A DNA stretch of 22,339 nt from CAKZQX01 sp034435975 (lineage in GTDB: Bacteria; Chloroflexota; Chloroflexia; Chloroflexales; Chloroflexaceae): contig DAOTWD010000188.1 in assembly GCA_034435975.1 (NCBI GenBank), positions 1 through 22,339 of the forward strand, read 5' to 3'. Of the stretch, positions 8,283 through 16,599 are shown in pieces. Below the pieces are notes generated by a model. That model did no database searches, was not told the DNA's origin, and saw only the letters and a program-made list of their open reading frames with translations. Positions within the stretch are counted from its first letter, which is position 1; every line of letters starts with the position of its first letter. The position numbers were made by a program, and so were the translations under genes.

Positions 8283-9739
8283 GGTTTCACCGTGTGGACG
8301 AGGCCAGCCTGATTGAAGGTCGTTCGTCCGGTCGTAGCTTCGGGCACCAGGTACTCTGCGCCGCGGCGGCAGCGGTCCAGGTAGCTGTAGCCGACTCGCA
8401 GGATCAGAAAGGCGGGGAAGATCGCCTGGGCAATCTCCCAGTAGTTGTCCTGGACTCCGAGTAGAGCAACGTATAACAGCAGAATGGTCATCGCCAGATT
8501 CAGGCGCGGGAACTCGGCCGAACGCGTCCGGCGGAAAGTGCGCAGCGCCAGCAGGATCAGTGTGACTACACCAGCCACACCCATCCAGCCAAACTCGCCA
8601 TAGGTCGAGAGCCAGCTATAGAACGGAAAAAACGTCGAGCTACTATACTGTCTAATGTTTAAGAATGATTGCCATTCGCTCAAGATGTAGCTCTGAGCGA
8701 GCGGGTGGGCATGATCTGAGAGCGGCAGGCGTCCACCCATCAGGTATTGCCCGCTTCGAATAATGCTGGCGCGGCTGGAGTACTGACCTGGTCCGAGACC
8801 AATGAGCGGCTGGATCGGCACCTCTTGTGGCAATAAGAAGAGGGTATTGTAGGTTGCGCGAACTTTTTCGGATTGAGAGTCCGGCCTCAATTCGAATGTC
8901 AGCCGGAGATAATTCGGGGTCTGCCGCAGGTTATTTGGCATCAGTGTGAAGGCTAACAGCCCGCCGCAGATCAGAATACCGGCCAGGGCCAGAAAGCCCG
9001 ATGAGCGCCAGCGCGACCAACGGATCGTCCATACGAGGCGCATCATCAGAATCAGGCCAACCACCGCGGCAATGCTGAAGAAGAAGATCATATGCATCGT
9101 TGAAGTCAGCAGCCAGGCCACCAGGCCGATGCCGAGCGTCGCCAGCCGAACCGGTGATGGCCGGACGGGAGAAGTACCAAAGAGTAAGATCAGCAATGTG
9201 GAAAGTAGCAGAGCAAACATTACGCTGCTGGCAGCAGGTGCAGCAGTCAAAAGTGGATCGATTGTTCCGCGGACAAAATCTCCGTTAAAGCCATCGAAGG
9301 TGCCATTCCGTAGAAAGGCGATTATTCCCTGCATAGTTCCGACAAGTGACTCAAACAGCAAGAAGATCAGTGCCACAACAGAGATCCGCCGCAGCAAGGC
9401 CACTGTCGCCACACTCCGCAGGTCATAGAACAGTACTAGGAACGACCCGGCTGTCACGAGAAAAAGCAGTGCGTTGATCAGGTCGAAATCGGGGATGATC
9501 AGGAAGTAGATCAAACTCACGCCAGCAAAGGACATCAAAACCATTGCGTACTTAAGTAGGTGATTGACCGAGCTGATTCCAGCATAGAAAACTAGCCCGG
9601 CGATGAAGATAAATGGTACCAGGGCGGCTAGAGGCTTAAATGGTGAAAAGCAGATCGCCAGAGTTAGTACGAAGATGTGGACGAAGCGCCGCTCGCGACT
9701 GCTAAGAGAGTTGCTCATTGTTATCACTGCCATCGTCAT
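8279..9739 (-). CDS. O-antigen polymerase/ligase-like membrane protein (Wzy/WaaL type)
   Basis: The product has up to 486 residues (start ATG 9737-9739, with further in-frame ATGs soon after, including 9716-9718, before SNSLSSRERR). It has about ten to twelve hydrophobic segments with a large extracytoplasmic region between about residues 275 and 385. That region carries IGLGPGQYSSRASII, DHAHPLAQSYILSEW and YSWLSTYGEFGWMGVAG, in the place where Wzy_C/O-antigen ligase family proteins keep their long periplasmic loop with Arg and His residues. This suggests a polymerase or ligase that joins repeat units on the outer face of the membrane. Together with the flippase at 13800-15131 it supports a Wzx/Wzy-dependent pathway. 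Sequence divergence in this family is large, so polymerase and ligase roles cannot be separated here. Confidence 0.8.
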   Translation of the reverse strand: MTMAVITMSNSLSSRERRFVHIFVLTLAICFSPFKPLAALVPFIFIAGLVFYAGISSVNHLLKYAMVLMSFAGVSLIYFLIIPDFDLINALLFLVTAGSFLVLFYDLRSVATVALLRRISVVALIFLLFESLVGTMQGIIAFLRNGTFDGFNGDFVRGTIDPLLTAAPAASSVMFALLLSTLLILLFGTSPVRPSPVRLATLGIGLVAWLLTSTMHMIFFFSIAAVVGLILMMRLVWTIRWSRWRSSGFLALAGILICGGLLAFTLMPNNLRQTPNYLRLTFELRPDSQSEKVRATYNTLFLLPQEVPIQPLIGLGPGQYSSRASIIRSGQYLMGGRLPLSDHAHPLAQSYILSEWQSFLNIRQYSSSTFFPFYSWLSTYGEFGWMGVAGVVTLILLALRTFRRTRSAEFPRLNLAMTILLLYVALLGVQDNYWEIAQAIFPAFLILRVGYSYLDRCRRGAEYLVPEATTGRTTFNQAGLVHTVKP

Positions 9740-9792
9740 AGCTCTACGCGGCTCTCACGTGGCCTTCAGTTACGGTATGGCATAATGTCGAT

Positions 9793-10082
9793 CTAGCTAA
9801 TCACGGCATTCCGATCAATTCCCTGGACCATCCCATCGTTAAGAAACCAGACATCAAGACTGGCTAGCGGGGTCTTCAGGGTGATCGGATACTCCAGCAC
9901 AGACCACGTATCGTCACCGGCGGTGAGTGCTACTTGTTGAAGTGGGCACCCGTTAACACCAAGAGCCAGTTCGACCGGTCGTGTCTCCCCTGGGCGAGTT
10001 GTTGCGTATAAACGCTAATCCCGCCAGGGTAAAACTCGGCTGGAGAAGTGTCAAAGAGTACGCGCATTGCTACCTCCAGGGT
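9793..10082 (-). pseudogene. Decayed partial copy of the upstream protein's C-terminal beta domain
   Basis: The segment begins directly after the TAA stop of the TPR gene. In one frame, from about 10007 to a TAG at 9793-9795, it reads PVELALGVNG, LTAGDDTWSVLEY and PLASLDVWFLNDGMV. By hand alignment this is about two thirds identical over about 60 residues to the end of the TPR protein. Upstream the homologous frame is interrupted. The proximal frame has a strong GGAGGT ribosome-binding site before ATG 10065-10067 and reads MRVLFDTSPAEFYPGGISVY, then runs into a stop at 9930. The first part could be the natural beginning of the beta domain displaced by one frameshift near 10005-10012, or the N-terminus of a lost GT4 glycosyltransferase. 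Either way no complete protein is encoded, so I call it a remnant. Confidence 0.7.
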
Positions 10083-11216
10083 TTATGAACTCGTCGCCTG
10101 AATGGTTGCACCAGGATGCGCCTTCAGAATCTCGATACCGCCAATGATAGCATTGCGATCCTGACCATTCACCATGCCATCATTCAAGAACCAGATATCA
10201 AGGCTTGCCAGAGGAGAGTGGAGGATCACAGAGAACTCCACGACCGACCATGTCTCGTCACCAGCCGTCAGCGACGCATAGTGTAGGCGATTACCGTTTA
10301 CACCAAAAGCCAACTCAACAGGAGGTGGCTTACTGTTGTATGTTGTGATGCGCAGCAGATAGGTATCAGGCTGATCCACTGCCACAATGAGCGTACCCCG
10401 ACCCTTCCACCAGAAGACCCCTTGCGAGCCGCCATATGGGTAGTTCAGGGGAGTGCCAGAGGGCGCATCTGGGAGCGACACATCACGCACCCAGCGCAAC
10501 GTCGCTCCGTTGACCGAAATCGGTTGCGCACCAACGCGAGGGGCCTCGAAGCCGGGGAGTGTTGCCTGTGCCTGATGTAACAACCCCAGGGTGCGAGGGT
10601 CGTTAAGCGGAATCGCTGCGACCAGCCGGCGAAAGGCCAGTTGTTCGGTGCGCTCGGGCCACCGATCACAAACCCGATCGTACCAGAGCAGTGCCATCGC
10701 GTGATCACCGCTGGCAAGGTAGGCATCCCCAACCGCTATGACTCGCTCTGGCGTATAGCCCAGTTCTGTTTCAAGCACGGCGCTCTGCTCGTAGCGCCCA
10801 GCCGTTTGATAGGCCAGGAGCAGTTCCTGACGTACCAGTATGCTTTGGGGGGCCAGGGTAGTGGCGCGCTCTAGTGCGGCGATAGCCTCCTCAGGGCGTC
10901 CACTTTGCTGGTAGGCCCGCGCCAGGTAGCGGAGCGGCAATGGGTCGTTGGGGAGCAAAGCGGCAGCGTGACGCAAATCGCCGATCAGCCCTTCGAGAGT
11001 GGCCGGATCAGTATGAACACGCTCCGCGACCGCAAGCGCAGCAGCGCCTCGCTGCATAGCAGCGAGACCGATGAGGGTCGGAGTTACGGCGTAAGTGAGG
11101 ACTGCGAGCGCCCCAGTCAATAAGGTACCCAGTACCAGACGTACTGTCTGGCTCGTCTGGGGCGGAGGGGATGGCGTCTCCCGGTTCAGCGGCGGCGATT
11201 GTGGCGTTGCACTCAT
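10083..11216 (-). CDS. Membrane-anchored TPR protein with C-terminal beta-sandwich domain
   Basis: The 377-residue protein starts at ATG 11214-11216 with AGGGG upstream, 12 bases after the methyltransferase. A proline-rich cytoplasmic tail (1-25) precedes one membrane segment at about 26-50 (LVLGTLLTGALAVLTYAV). Residues about 65-200 hold TPR-like helical repeats, seen in LRYLARAYQQSGRPEEAIAA, ALERATTLAPQS and VGDAYLASGDHAMALLWYDR. From about residue 235 onward the sequence is beta-rich with YGGSQGVFWWKGRGTLIVAV, PPVELAFGVNG and LASLDIWFLNDGMVNG, resembling a small carbohydrate-binding-like sandwich. I know no named function. The layout fits an extracytoplasmic scaffold for the polymerisation or export machinery, with TPRs for protein contacts and the sandwich for glycan contact. 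This is inference. A decayed second copy of the sandwich lies downstream. Confidence 0.82.
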   Translation of the reverse strand: MSATPQSPPLNRETPSPPPQTSQTVRLVLGTLLTGALAVLTYAVTPTLIGLAAMQRGAAALAVAERVHTDPATLEGLIGDLRHAAALLPNDPLPLRYLARAYQQSGRPEEAIAALERATTLAPQSILVRQELLLAYQTAGRYEQSAVLETELGYTPERVIAVGDAYLASGDHAMALLWYDRVCDRWPERTEQLAFRRLVAAIPLNDPRTLGLLHQAQATLPGFEAPRVGAQPISVNGATLRWVRDVSLPDAPSGTPLNYPYGGSQGVFWWKGRGTLIVAVDQPDTYLLRITTYNSKPPPVELAFGVNGNRLHYASLTAGDETWSVVEFSVILHSPLASLDIWFLNDGMVNGQDRNAIIGGIEILKAHPGATIQATSS

Positions 11217-11228
11217 AAGCGCCCCTGT

Positions 11229-11960
11229 CTAGCGTGCCGCGACGCAAAGCTCCGGCGACACAACGCGGGAGAGGCGGGATGTGTGGTAGCCATAGATGGC
11301 GTAGATCAACTGGACGAGACCCTTCACCGCCTGCTGACCAACCCGTTGCGCCAGCCGCGCCCAGTGGTTAGCGGGCAAGGTGGCCTCGAAAATGCTAATC
11401 TGCCGGAAGCCGGCCGCCTGCAGCACGTAGCGGATGCTGGTCTCAGTATACCCGACCTCGTGCGTAAAGTCCGCATACCGGAAGGTGAGCCCGAGAAAGG
11501 GGTTGGCCATGTTCGGCGTTTCCAGCAATAGGACACCACCGGGTGCAAGGGAGGCGCGTATAGCGCTGAGCAGCGGAATGGCCTGCGGCTTCGAGACATG
11601 CTCGATCACGTGGAACGTGGCCACAGTGCTGAACTGGCCGCGATGGGCCTGCAGATACGTAGCCGTATCCTCTACGACCGTCACGCTTCCCGGAAACAGT
11701 TGATTGCAGTACTCCGCTACCTCGGGTGAAAGATCGATGCCACGCACGTTGCGGTACCCGAGATCGGCAGTCAGTAACTCCATGAACTCGCCGAACCCCG
11801 GGCCAATCTCCAGGATAGGAGCATGGAGATCCACAGGGAGATACCGGGCATAGCGATGACGGAGGCGGTCCTTGACACGTCCACGCCACTCACCGGGAGC
11901 GCGCAACTGTGTCATATGTTCCGTCATGTAGCGCTGAAATCGGGTTTGCTCATTGGCCAT
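11229..11960 (-). CDS. Class I SAM-dependent methyltransferase
   Basis: The product is 243 residues, starting at ATG 11958-11960 with AGGAG seven bases upstream. ILEIGPGFGEFMELL near residue 49 is the SAM-binding motif I, VRGIDLSPEVAEYC the acidic loop, VATFHVIEHVSKP the beta-4 region and IRASLAPGGVLLLETPN the beta-5 region. The phrase ETPNMANPFLGLTFRYADFTHEVGY follows the Methyltransf_23 pattern common in glycan clusters. The C-terminal region from about 190 is partly hydrophobic. Its position between the capsule-like protein and the TPR protein suggests a glycan substrate, possibly capping or decorating a chain. The exact acceptor is unknown. Confidence 0.9.
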   Translation of the reverse strand: MANEQTRFQRYMTEHMTQLRAPGEWRGRVKDRLRHRYARYLPVDLHAPILEIGPGFGEFMELLTADLGYRNVRGIDLSPEVAEYCNQLFPGSVTVVEDTATYLQAHRGQFSTVATFHVIEHVSKPQAIPLLSAIRASLAPGGVLLLETPNMANPFLGLTFRYADFTHEVGYTETSIRYVLQAAGFRQISIFEATLPANHWARLAQRVGQQAVKGLVQLIYAIYGYHTSRLSRVVSPELCVAAR

Positions 11961-11987
11961 CGCATGGCTCCTGGTGAGGGGACAGCT

Positions 11988-13751
11988 TCATGCCTGCGTC
12001 GCCGTAGCGGCTGGTTGGGTAGCGGAACTGCTGGCTTCAGCAGGATAGATGAACGGGGCGCCGGTCAGGATGCCGTCGCAGATCACGTCGAGGCCACGGT
12101 CACGACCCGGCGCAAGCTCATCGATACGCTCGATCTGGACGTCATAGGGCCACCAGCCAAAGGCATTGCGCCACGTTCGCGCGGTGGTCGGGGCAATAAA
12201 GCCTATCGGGATCATGCGGCGGAAAAAGAAATGATATGCATACTTGCGCGCCCGCTGGATGGTTGGCTCGTCGAGGCGCCGACCGAGGGGCAGACGGTCG
12301 AGAATGGTGAAGTACTCCTCAGCGTTAGGTGCGTCGATCGTCAGCCCCTTGCCCCGGATCCAGGCCTCACCGGCGACAATGATTGGTATGCCGAGGCTCG
12401 ACAGTTCCACTCCGGTCTTCGTGCCGTAAATGATCACGCTGTCGCATTGCAGCATCGCAGCATAAGTGCTGATCGAACTCTCCGGGGGAATGATGTAGAC
12501 ATTTGGTGGGAGTGCAGGAAAAGCGCGCCGGATCTCATCAATAATTGGCTGGCGCGAAGGCATCAACCCGCGCAACTCGGCTGGATGGACGCGAATGAGC
12601 AACTGCAACTCGGGCCGCCGCGCGAAATAGGCGATTGTTCGCAACACCCAATCAAGCATATTCGGAAAGGCGTTGGCTGGATAATGCAGTTGAGCGTCCC
12701 ACATGACATTCGTGAGCATGCCGATCGTGGGGCGGGCAGCAAAATCAATCCCTATCTCACGAGTGATCTGCTCGAGATCTTCCTGTGGTTTCTCATGAAA
12801 GAAGATCCAATCACGGGTGCCCTGCCAGCGGCTCTTCAGATACTCCAGCGTCTCGGCTTCGATGGCCGGCGTCCAGGGAATCTGCTCCCATACATCCAGT
12901 GGCTCGTCCATCATGGTGTGATGGTACGTGTCACCATGACTGAAGATGAAGCAGCGGGTGCGGTAGGCAACGTTCCAGTTGACCACGCGCACACCTTCCG
13001 AACGACACACCTCGCCGATGATGCCCTGTGGCACATAGATGCCGTGGTGGAAACAGGCCACCTCGATGCGCTGCTGTCTGATAAGACGCCGGGTAGCGAA
13101 CAAGGTGAGCAAGGCTGCCTCCAGATAGCGACGCAGGACAGGTTCCACCTGAGGCTCATCAGCCAGGTCGCCGCGGGCGAAATAGCGTAGTGCACCGGCA
13201 TGGGCATGTTCACCGACGGCAATCCCCTCAAAGATAAGCGCTGGAATCGTCGCGAACGGCGTTTCGGCAGCGACACGCGATGCTGCTGAACGCTCCGCTT
13301 TCGTCACGAGAAGACTGTAGTGATGGACTGGAAGATCGAGCGACTCGTATGCCGCGCGACCAATAGCAAAGCAGTTCCTGCAAAGCGATCGAGGTCCATT
13401 TCGCGCCATTTCCGCCGGTGGCAGGGCATCATAGATCGCGGCCCGTTCACAGGCCGGCAAGAACCCATCACAGAGCAGCATCTGCACATTGGCGCCCCGG
13501 AGCGTCAGCGCGACGGCAAGGGTGCTCGCCAGTGGATTGATGGTTGGCAGTGCACCGACGCTGGGAGCGATAATTACCCGTGGACCACTGGCAGCTTTCG
13601 TCCGGGCATCAGCCCATACCGCCCTGTCGGCGGCGAGAATCGCCTTCCAGTCGGGGTGCGGAAAACGTGCTGCAAGGGTGGATCTAATCCTGATCGGGCG
13701 CTTGACCTTGCGCAACTCCGTCTTCAGCAACAACCACAATGGCAGATCCAT
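11988..13751 (-). CDS. GT-B-like capsule/surface polysaccharide biosynthesis protein with Cys-rich N-domain
   Basis: I prefer ATG 13749-13751 (587 residues) because AAGGG lies eight bases upstream; a GTG at 13757 would sit only two bases from it. The first domain has RVIIAPSVGALPTINPLAST and four cysteines in LLCDGFLPACE and LCRNCFAIG (about residues 94, 101, 124 and 127), a possible metal site. The second half has IGMLTNVMWDAQLHYP, LLIRVHPAELRG, then CDSVIIYGTKTGVELSSLG and IPIIVAGEAWIRGKG. The 'RVHPAE' and 'YGTKTGVELSSLGIP' strings resemble the nucleotide/phosphate-binding C-domain of capsule synthesis and CDP-glycerol/Kdo-type transferases. It may be a glycosyltransferase for the acidic sugar made by the upstream block, which otherwise has no obvious transferase. 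That is inference; the family has no clear biochemical label to my knowledge. Confidence 0.75.
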   Translation of the reverse strand: MDLPLWLLLKTELRKVKRPIRIRSTLAARFPHPDWKAILAADRAVWADARTKAASGPRVIIAPSVGALPTINPLASTLAVALTLRGANVQMLLCDGFLPACERAAIYDALPPAEMARNGPRSLCRNCFAIGRAAYESLDLPVHHYSLLVTKAERSAASRVAAETPFATIPALIFEGIAVGEHAHAGALRYFARGDLADEPQVEPVLRRYLEAALLTLFATRRLIRQQRIEVACFHHGIYVPQGIIGEVCRSEGVRVVNWNVAYRTRCFIFSHGDTYHHTMMDEPLDVWEQIPWTPAIEAETLEYLKSRWQGTRDWIFFHEKPQEDLEQITREIGIDFAARPTIGMLTNVMWDAQLHYPANAFPNMLDWVLRTIAYFARRPELQLLIRVHPAELRGLMPSRQPIIDEIRRAFPALPPNVYIIPPESSISTYAAMLQCDSVIIYGTKTGVELSSLGIPIIVAGEAWIRGKGLTIDAPNAEEYFTILDRLPLGRRLDEPTIQRARKYAYHFFFRRMIPIGFIAPTTARTWRNAFGWWPYDVQIERIDELAPGRDRGLDVICDGILTGAPFIYPAEASSSATQPAATATQA

Positions 13752-13799
13752 GATCACGACCCTTCTCGGCCAGAAAGTCAGATGCAGGCAGGCGCCGCA

Positions 13800-15131
13800 T
13801 TACCCTCTTGGATGGGCAAGCGCGTGTTGGATAAGCGCAGAGACAAAGCGAGGCGCTCGCCGCAAGGCACGCTGCAGATCGGTGAATACGTATCGTTCGA
13901 GCCGGGCAAGCCCGGTGAAGGAACTGACAAACAGCAGCACGGACATGAGCGCTGATGCGCTGCTGGCGCCATAGAGCCCATAGCGTATGGCCATCAGATA
14001 GACCACAAATGGCCCGAGCAGTCCCGTGAGCGTCAGACTGAGACTGGTCAACTCGGGACGTCCCTTCGCATTAAAGGCAACCCAGCAGATGCCGGCAGCG
14101 CCGATAAAAATGACCGACGAGAAAAGAATGATTGCCGGACCAACCACTGGCACATATGCCTGACCAAACACCAGCGGCACAGCGAGTGGCAACGCCAGCG
14201 CCGCTATGAACGTAAGCACCGTGCCGAGGGCTATCTGAAGCAAAATACTGCCCAGGATAGCCGAGCGATCTTCCACCAGTTGCCCCGCGCGGTTGCGGTC
14301 AATGATCAGGTTTTGCAGTGGCGCCATGTAGATCGACAGTGGCAGCAACCCGGCGTCGCGAATATTGTTGGCCAGCGAGTACATCCCGACCAGCGCCGGG
14401 CTGAGCGCACTTGCCACAAACAACAACTCGATCCGGCTGCTCGTCTGTTTGATTAAAATGCCCCACTGAGCCCGCAAGCCGTATGAGAGTACCTCACGTG
14501 AACCGATCGCCAGAGGCTCCATCCGGCGCACCACCCGAAGCACTTGGACCACCATCAGCACCACAACGGCCAGTTGGGCCACAGCGGCAAGGATAAGGCA
14601 AAACTCCAGCGACACCGCATTAAGCGCGAAGGCGATCCCGATAAGCGCCAGTTGCAGCCCATTGATCGCGATGTTAAGCGCAGCGAAGAAGGTATAATTG
14701 CCGCTCGCCATCACCATGGCCAGGAGGATATTGAAGATCGTGCCCGTTACAATGAGGATGCCAAGGACAGCAAGGGCAGAGGGTGTGCGCATAAAATCAG
14801 ATACAAAGGGTAACACCTGTTTTCCAACTATGGCAACGACAACCAGGGCTATCAAGGCCGACCACACAATGACCGCCACGAGAAGTCGGAGTAGAGCGGA
14901 GAGCCTTCGCGGTTCACTGCGGTAGAAATAGATATATGCCTGAGGCAGGCCCATATCGCTGAACTTAGCGACGATCGTCGCCAGGGCGATCAGGGTGGCA
15001 TAATGGCCATATTCTGTAGGATCGAGCACGCGCACGATCATGACCCCCAGAGTCAGGTTGAACACCTGGCTGAGCGCGGTACCAACAGCCAGAATGCGAA
15101 GGCTGCCACTCAGTTCCTTAGCGCTCTGCAT
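13800..15131 (-). CDS. Wzx-type polysaccharide flippase (MOP superfamily)
   Basis: The protein of 443 residues starts best at ATG 15129-15131 (a TTG at 15140 is also open). It shows about twelve hydrophobic segments evenly spread, beginning with LRILAVGTALSQVFNLTLGV and VRVLDPTEYGHYATLIALAT, where the 'lg...yg.ya.......' pattern is typical of Wzx/RfbX proteins. Later parts include LYGLRAQWGILIKQTSSRI-like sequence near residue 215 (reading SYGLRAQWGILIKQ) and ALSPALVGMYSLANNI, again the usual second half. It should move undecaprenyl-linked repeat units across the cytoplasmic membrane. Its start overlaps the end of the acyltransferase remnant by 14 bases, so that remnant still supplies its ribosome-binding region (GGGAG). 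Length matches the family. Confidence 0.92.
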   Translation of the reverse strand: MQSAKELSGSLRILAVGTALSQVFNLTLGVMIVRVLDPTEYGHYATLIALATIVAKFSDMGLPQAYIYFYRSEPRRLSALLRLLVAVIVWSALIALVVVAIVGKQVLPFVSDFMRTPSALAVLGILIVTGTIFNILLAMVMASGNYTFFAALNIAINGLQLALIGIAFALNAVSLEFCLILAAVAQLAVVVLMVVQVLRVVRRMEPLAIGSREVLSYGLRAQWGILIKQTSSRIELLFVASALSPALVGMYSLANNIRDAGLLPLSIYMAPLQNLIIDRNRAGQLVEDRSAILGSILLQIALGTVLTFIAALALPLAVPLVFGQAYVPVVGPAIILFSSVIFIGAAGICWVAFNAKGRPELTSLSLTLTGLLGPFVVYLMAIRYGLYGASSASALMSVLLFVSSFTGLARLERYVFTDLQRALRRAPRFVSALIQHALAHPRG

Positions 15132-15462
15132 CGTGCACAAACTCCCGGAGCAACTTCGCTGGAAACCTGCCGATCACGCGTCGTTCGGGAAACGAGCCTG
15201 TAACCACCCTGTTAGCCCCCACCCCCACCACGCAATTCCTGCCGATCACAACGCCAGGTAGGATGCAGACATTAATGCCGCGCTGGGAGCCGTCGCCAAT
15301 GCTAACCGGCCGTGGTACGGTCGCGCCCTGGTCCATCACTGTCTGATCAGGCTGATCGAAGCGATGGTTGATGTCGGAAATGCAGCAACGTGCCGTGATC
15401 AGCGCTTTCGCGCCGATCAGTACCTCCTCAGCGATAGAGATAATCGCAACTGAACTGAGGAG
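15118..15462 (-). pseudogene. 5'-truncated hexapeptide-repeat (LbH) O-acetyltransferase remnant
   Basis: The frame reads ISIAEEVLIGAKALITARC, then CISDINHRFDQPDQTV, MDQGATVPRPVSIGDGS, INVCILPGVVIGRNCVVG and FPERRVIGRFPAKLLREF. This is the left-handed beta-helix and C-terminal cap of sugar O-acetyltransferases of the WbbJ/CysE-like group, including the likely catalytic His in SDINH. The first part of the family is missing. Upstream, in the same frame, stands the TGA stop of the methyltransferase at 15463-15465. No usual start lies before the conserved part; the first ATG (15337-15339) would give only 73 residues. It therefore looks like a gene whose front was deleted, leaving its tail joined to the methyltransferase end. 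A readthrough fusion is possible but unlikely. Confidence 0.75.
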
Positions 15463-16599
15463 TCATTGGCTATCTCCTTGAGAATGTCCTGACACTGAAA
15501 CCCGGTGCGTGTATCGTGTCATCCAGTACGCCAGAGGGAAATAGGTACGCCGCCAGCCGGCCGTCAGAAATCGTCCGATGACGGGGAATCTGCCGCGCAG
15601 CGCCGGTATCGGTCGATAGCCAGCCTCGCAGCGACGCAGGTACGCGACAATACGTTCCGTCAGGCCTGATGGCGGTGTCGCGACCGCGCCGCTCCCAGCG
15701 GCTGCCCGTGGACGACAGACCGCGCGCACTGTCTCATCAACAGCGAGCACCTGAAAGCCGGCCAGTTCACAGACATAACGCAACGTTGCGGCGCAGAAAG
15801 TGAAGGTGTGGGCGTTCTGCATATAGGACATCACATCGAGGTTGGTGCGATGGATGCGGAAGATCCCCGGAACCTCCAGCAAGAGTATGGCCGCTGACGA
15901 CATAGCAGCGGCAAGGGTGCGAAGTTCGGAGACCGGATCCAGAAAGTGCTCCACAACGTGGGACAGCAGCACCAGATCTGCGCCAGCCACATCGCTGATC
16001 GCGTCGGCGACGAAACCGTAGCGCATCACACAACCGAACACCCGCTCACCGATCGCCAGATACTCCCGATCAACATCATAGCCGATACGCTCCCAGGTGG
16101 CCGGCAACGCGCCCAGGTTCCAGCCGCCGCCAGCGCCAATTTCGACGATCCGCGGCTGCGATCTGGCCAGGCCATAGCCGGCCATAGCCCTGCCGATCCA
16201 GGCTGCGAGTGCGCGCACCTGCGACGATGCGCCAAGCTCGCGGGCAAACTGCTCCTTCGATCCCATCACCGGGTTGTAGAGGTCTCGGTACTCATGCTGG
16301 TAGAACCGGGCATAGCGCTCTGCTGTCCAGCGGGGCGTCACCCGCAGCAAGCCACAGACACGGCATGCGACTTTGCGATAGGGTAGGCCATGGCGTTCTA
16401 CCTGAGCGAGCACGATCTCGTCGCCGGTGGCGCCGCAGATGCACGGCACTGGCTCATAGTCATCGGGAGCATCCGCTGCCAGAATTCGGTCGCGCACCCG
16501 AGTCTGGGCCGGCGTAAGTTGGCGGAGCCGCGCTGTCTCCCGTGAGTATGCTGGACCCAGGACCGGTCGCTCTGCCTGTTGCGGCGTCACCATTTTCAT
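15463..16599 (-). CDS. SAM-dependent methyltransferase with N-terminal zinc-ribbon-like motif
   Basis: The product has 378 residues. Its ATG overlaps the stop of the cytidylyltransferase (TAATG), with AGGA seven bases upstream. Near residues 53-82 it has CIC...CRVC (four Cys), a zinc-knuckle pattern seen ahead of many Methyltransf_23/13-type sugar methyltransferases. Motif I is IVEIGAGGGWNLGALP at about 151, DVDREYLAIGERVFG follows, and ADLVLLSHVVEHFLDPVSEL is the beta-4 region. ILLLEVPGIFRIHRTNLDVM continues the fold. The tail from about 300 is basic and not conserved in my reading. It is the last intact gene of the sugar-acid block and may methylate the acidic sugar or the lipid-linked repeat. 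Confidence 0.9.
   Translation of the reverse strand: MKMVTPQQAERPVLGPAYSRETARLRQLTPAQTRVRDRILAADAPDDYEPVPCICGATGDEIVLAQVERHGLPYRKVACRVCGLLRVTPRWTAERYARFYQHEYRDLYNPVMGSKEQFARELGASSQVRALAAWIGRAMAGYGLARSQPRIVEIGAGGGWNLGALPATWERIGYDVDREYLAIGERVFGCVMRYGFVADAISDVAGADLVLLSHVVEHFLDPVSELRTLAAAMSSAAILLLEVPGIFRIHRTNLDVMSYMQNAHTFTFCAATLRYVCELAGFQVLAVDETVRAVCRPRAAAGSGAVATPPSGLTERIVAYLRRCEAGYRPIPALRGRFPVIGRFLTAGWRRTYFPLAYWMTRYTHRVSVSGHSQGDSQ

Noticed and set aside
11823..13190. Long open frame on the plus strand (455 codons)
   Set aside because: It lies antisense to the capsule-like protein and methyltransferase genes, has no family motif, and its composition is that of a shadow frame in GC-rich DNA.
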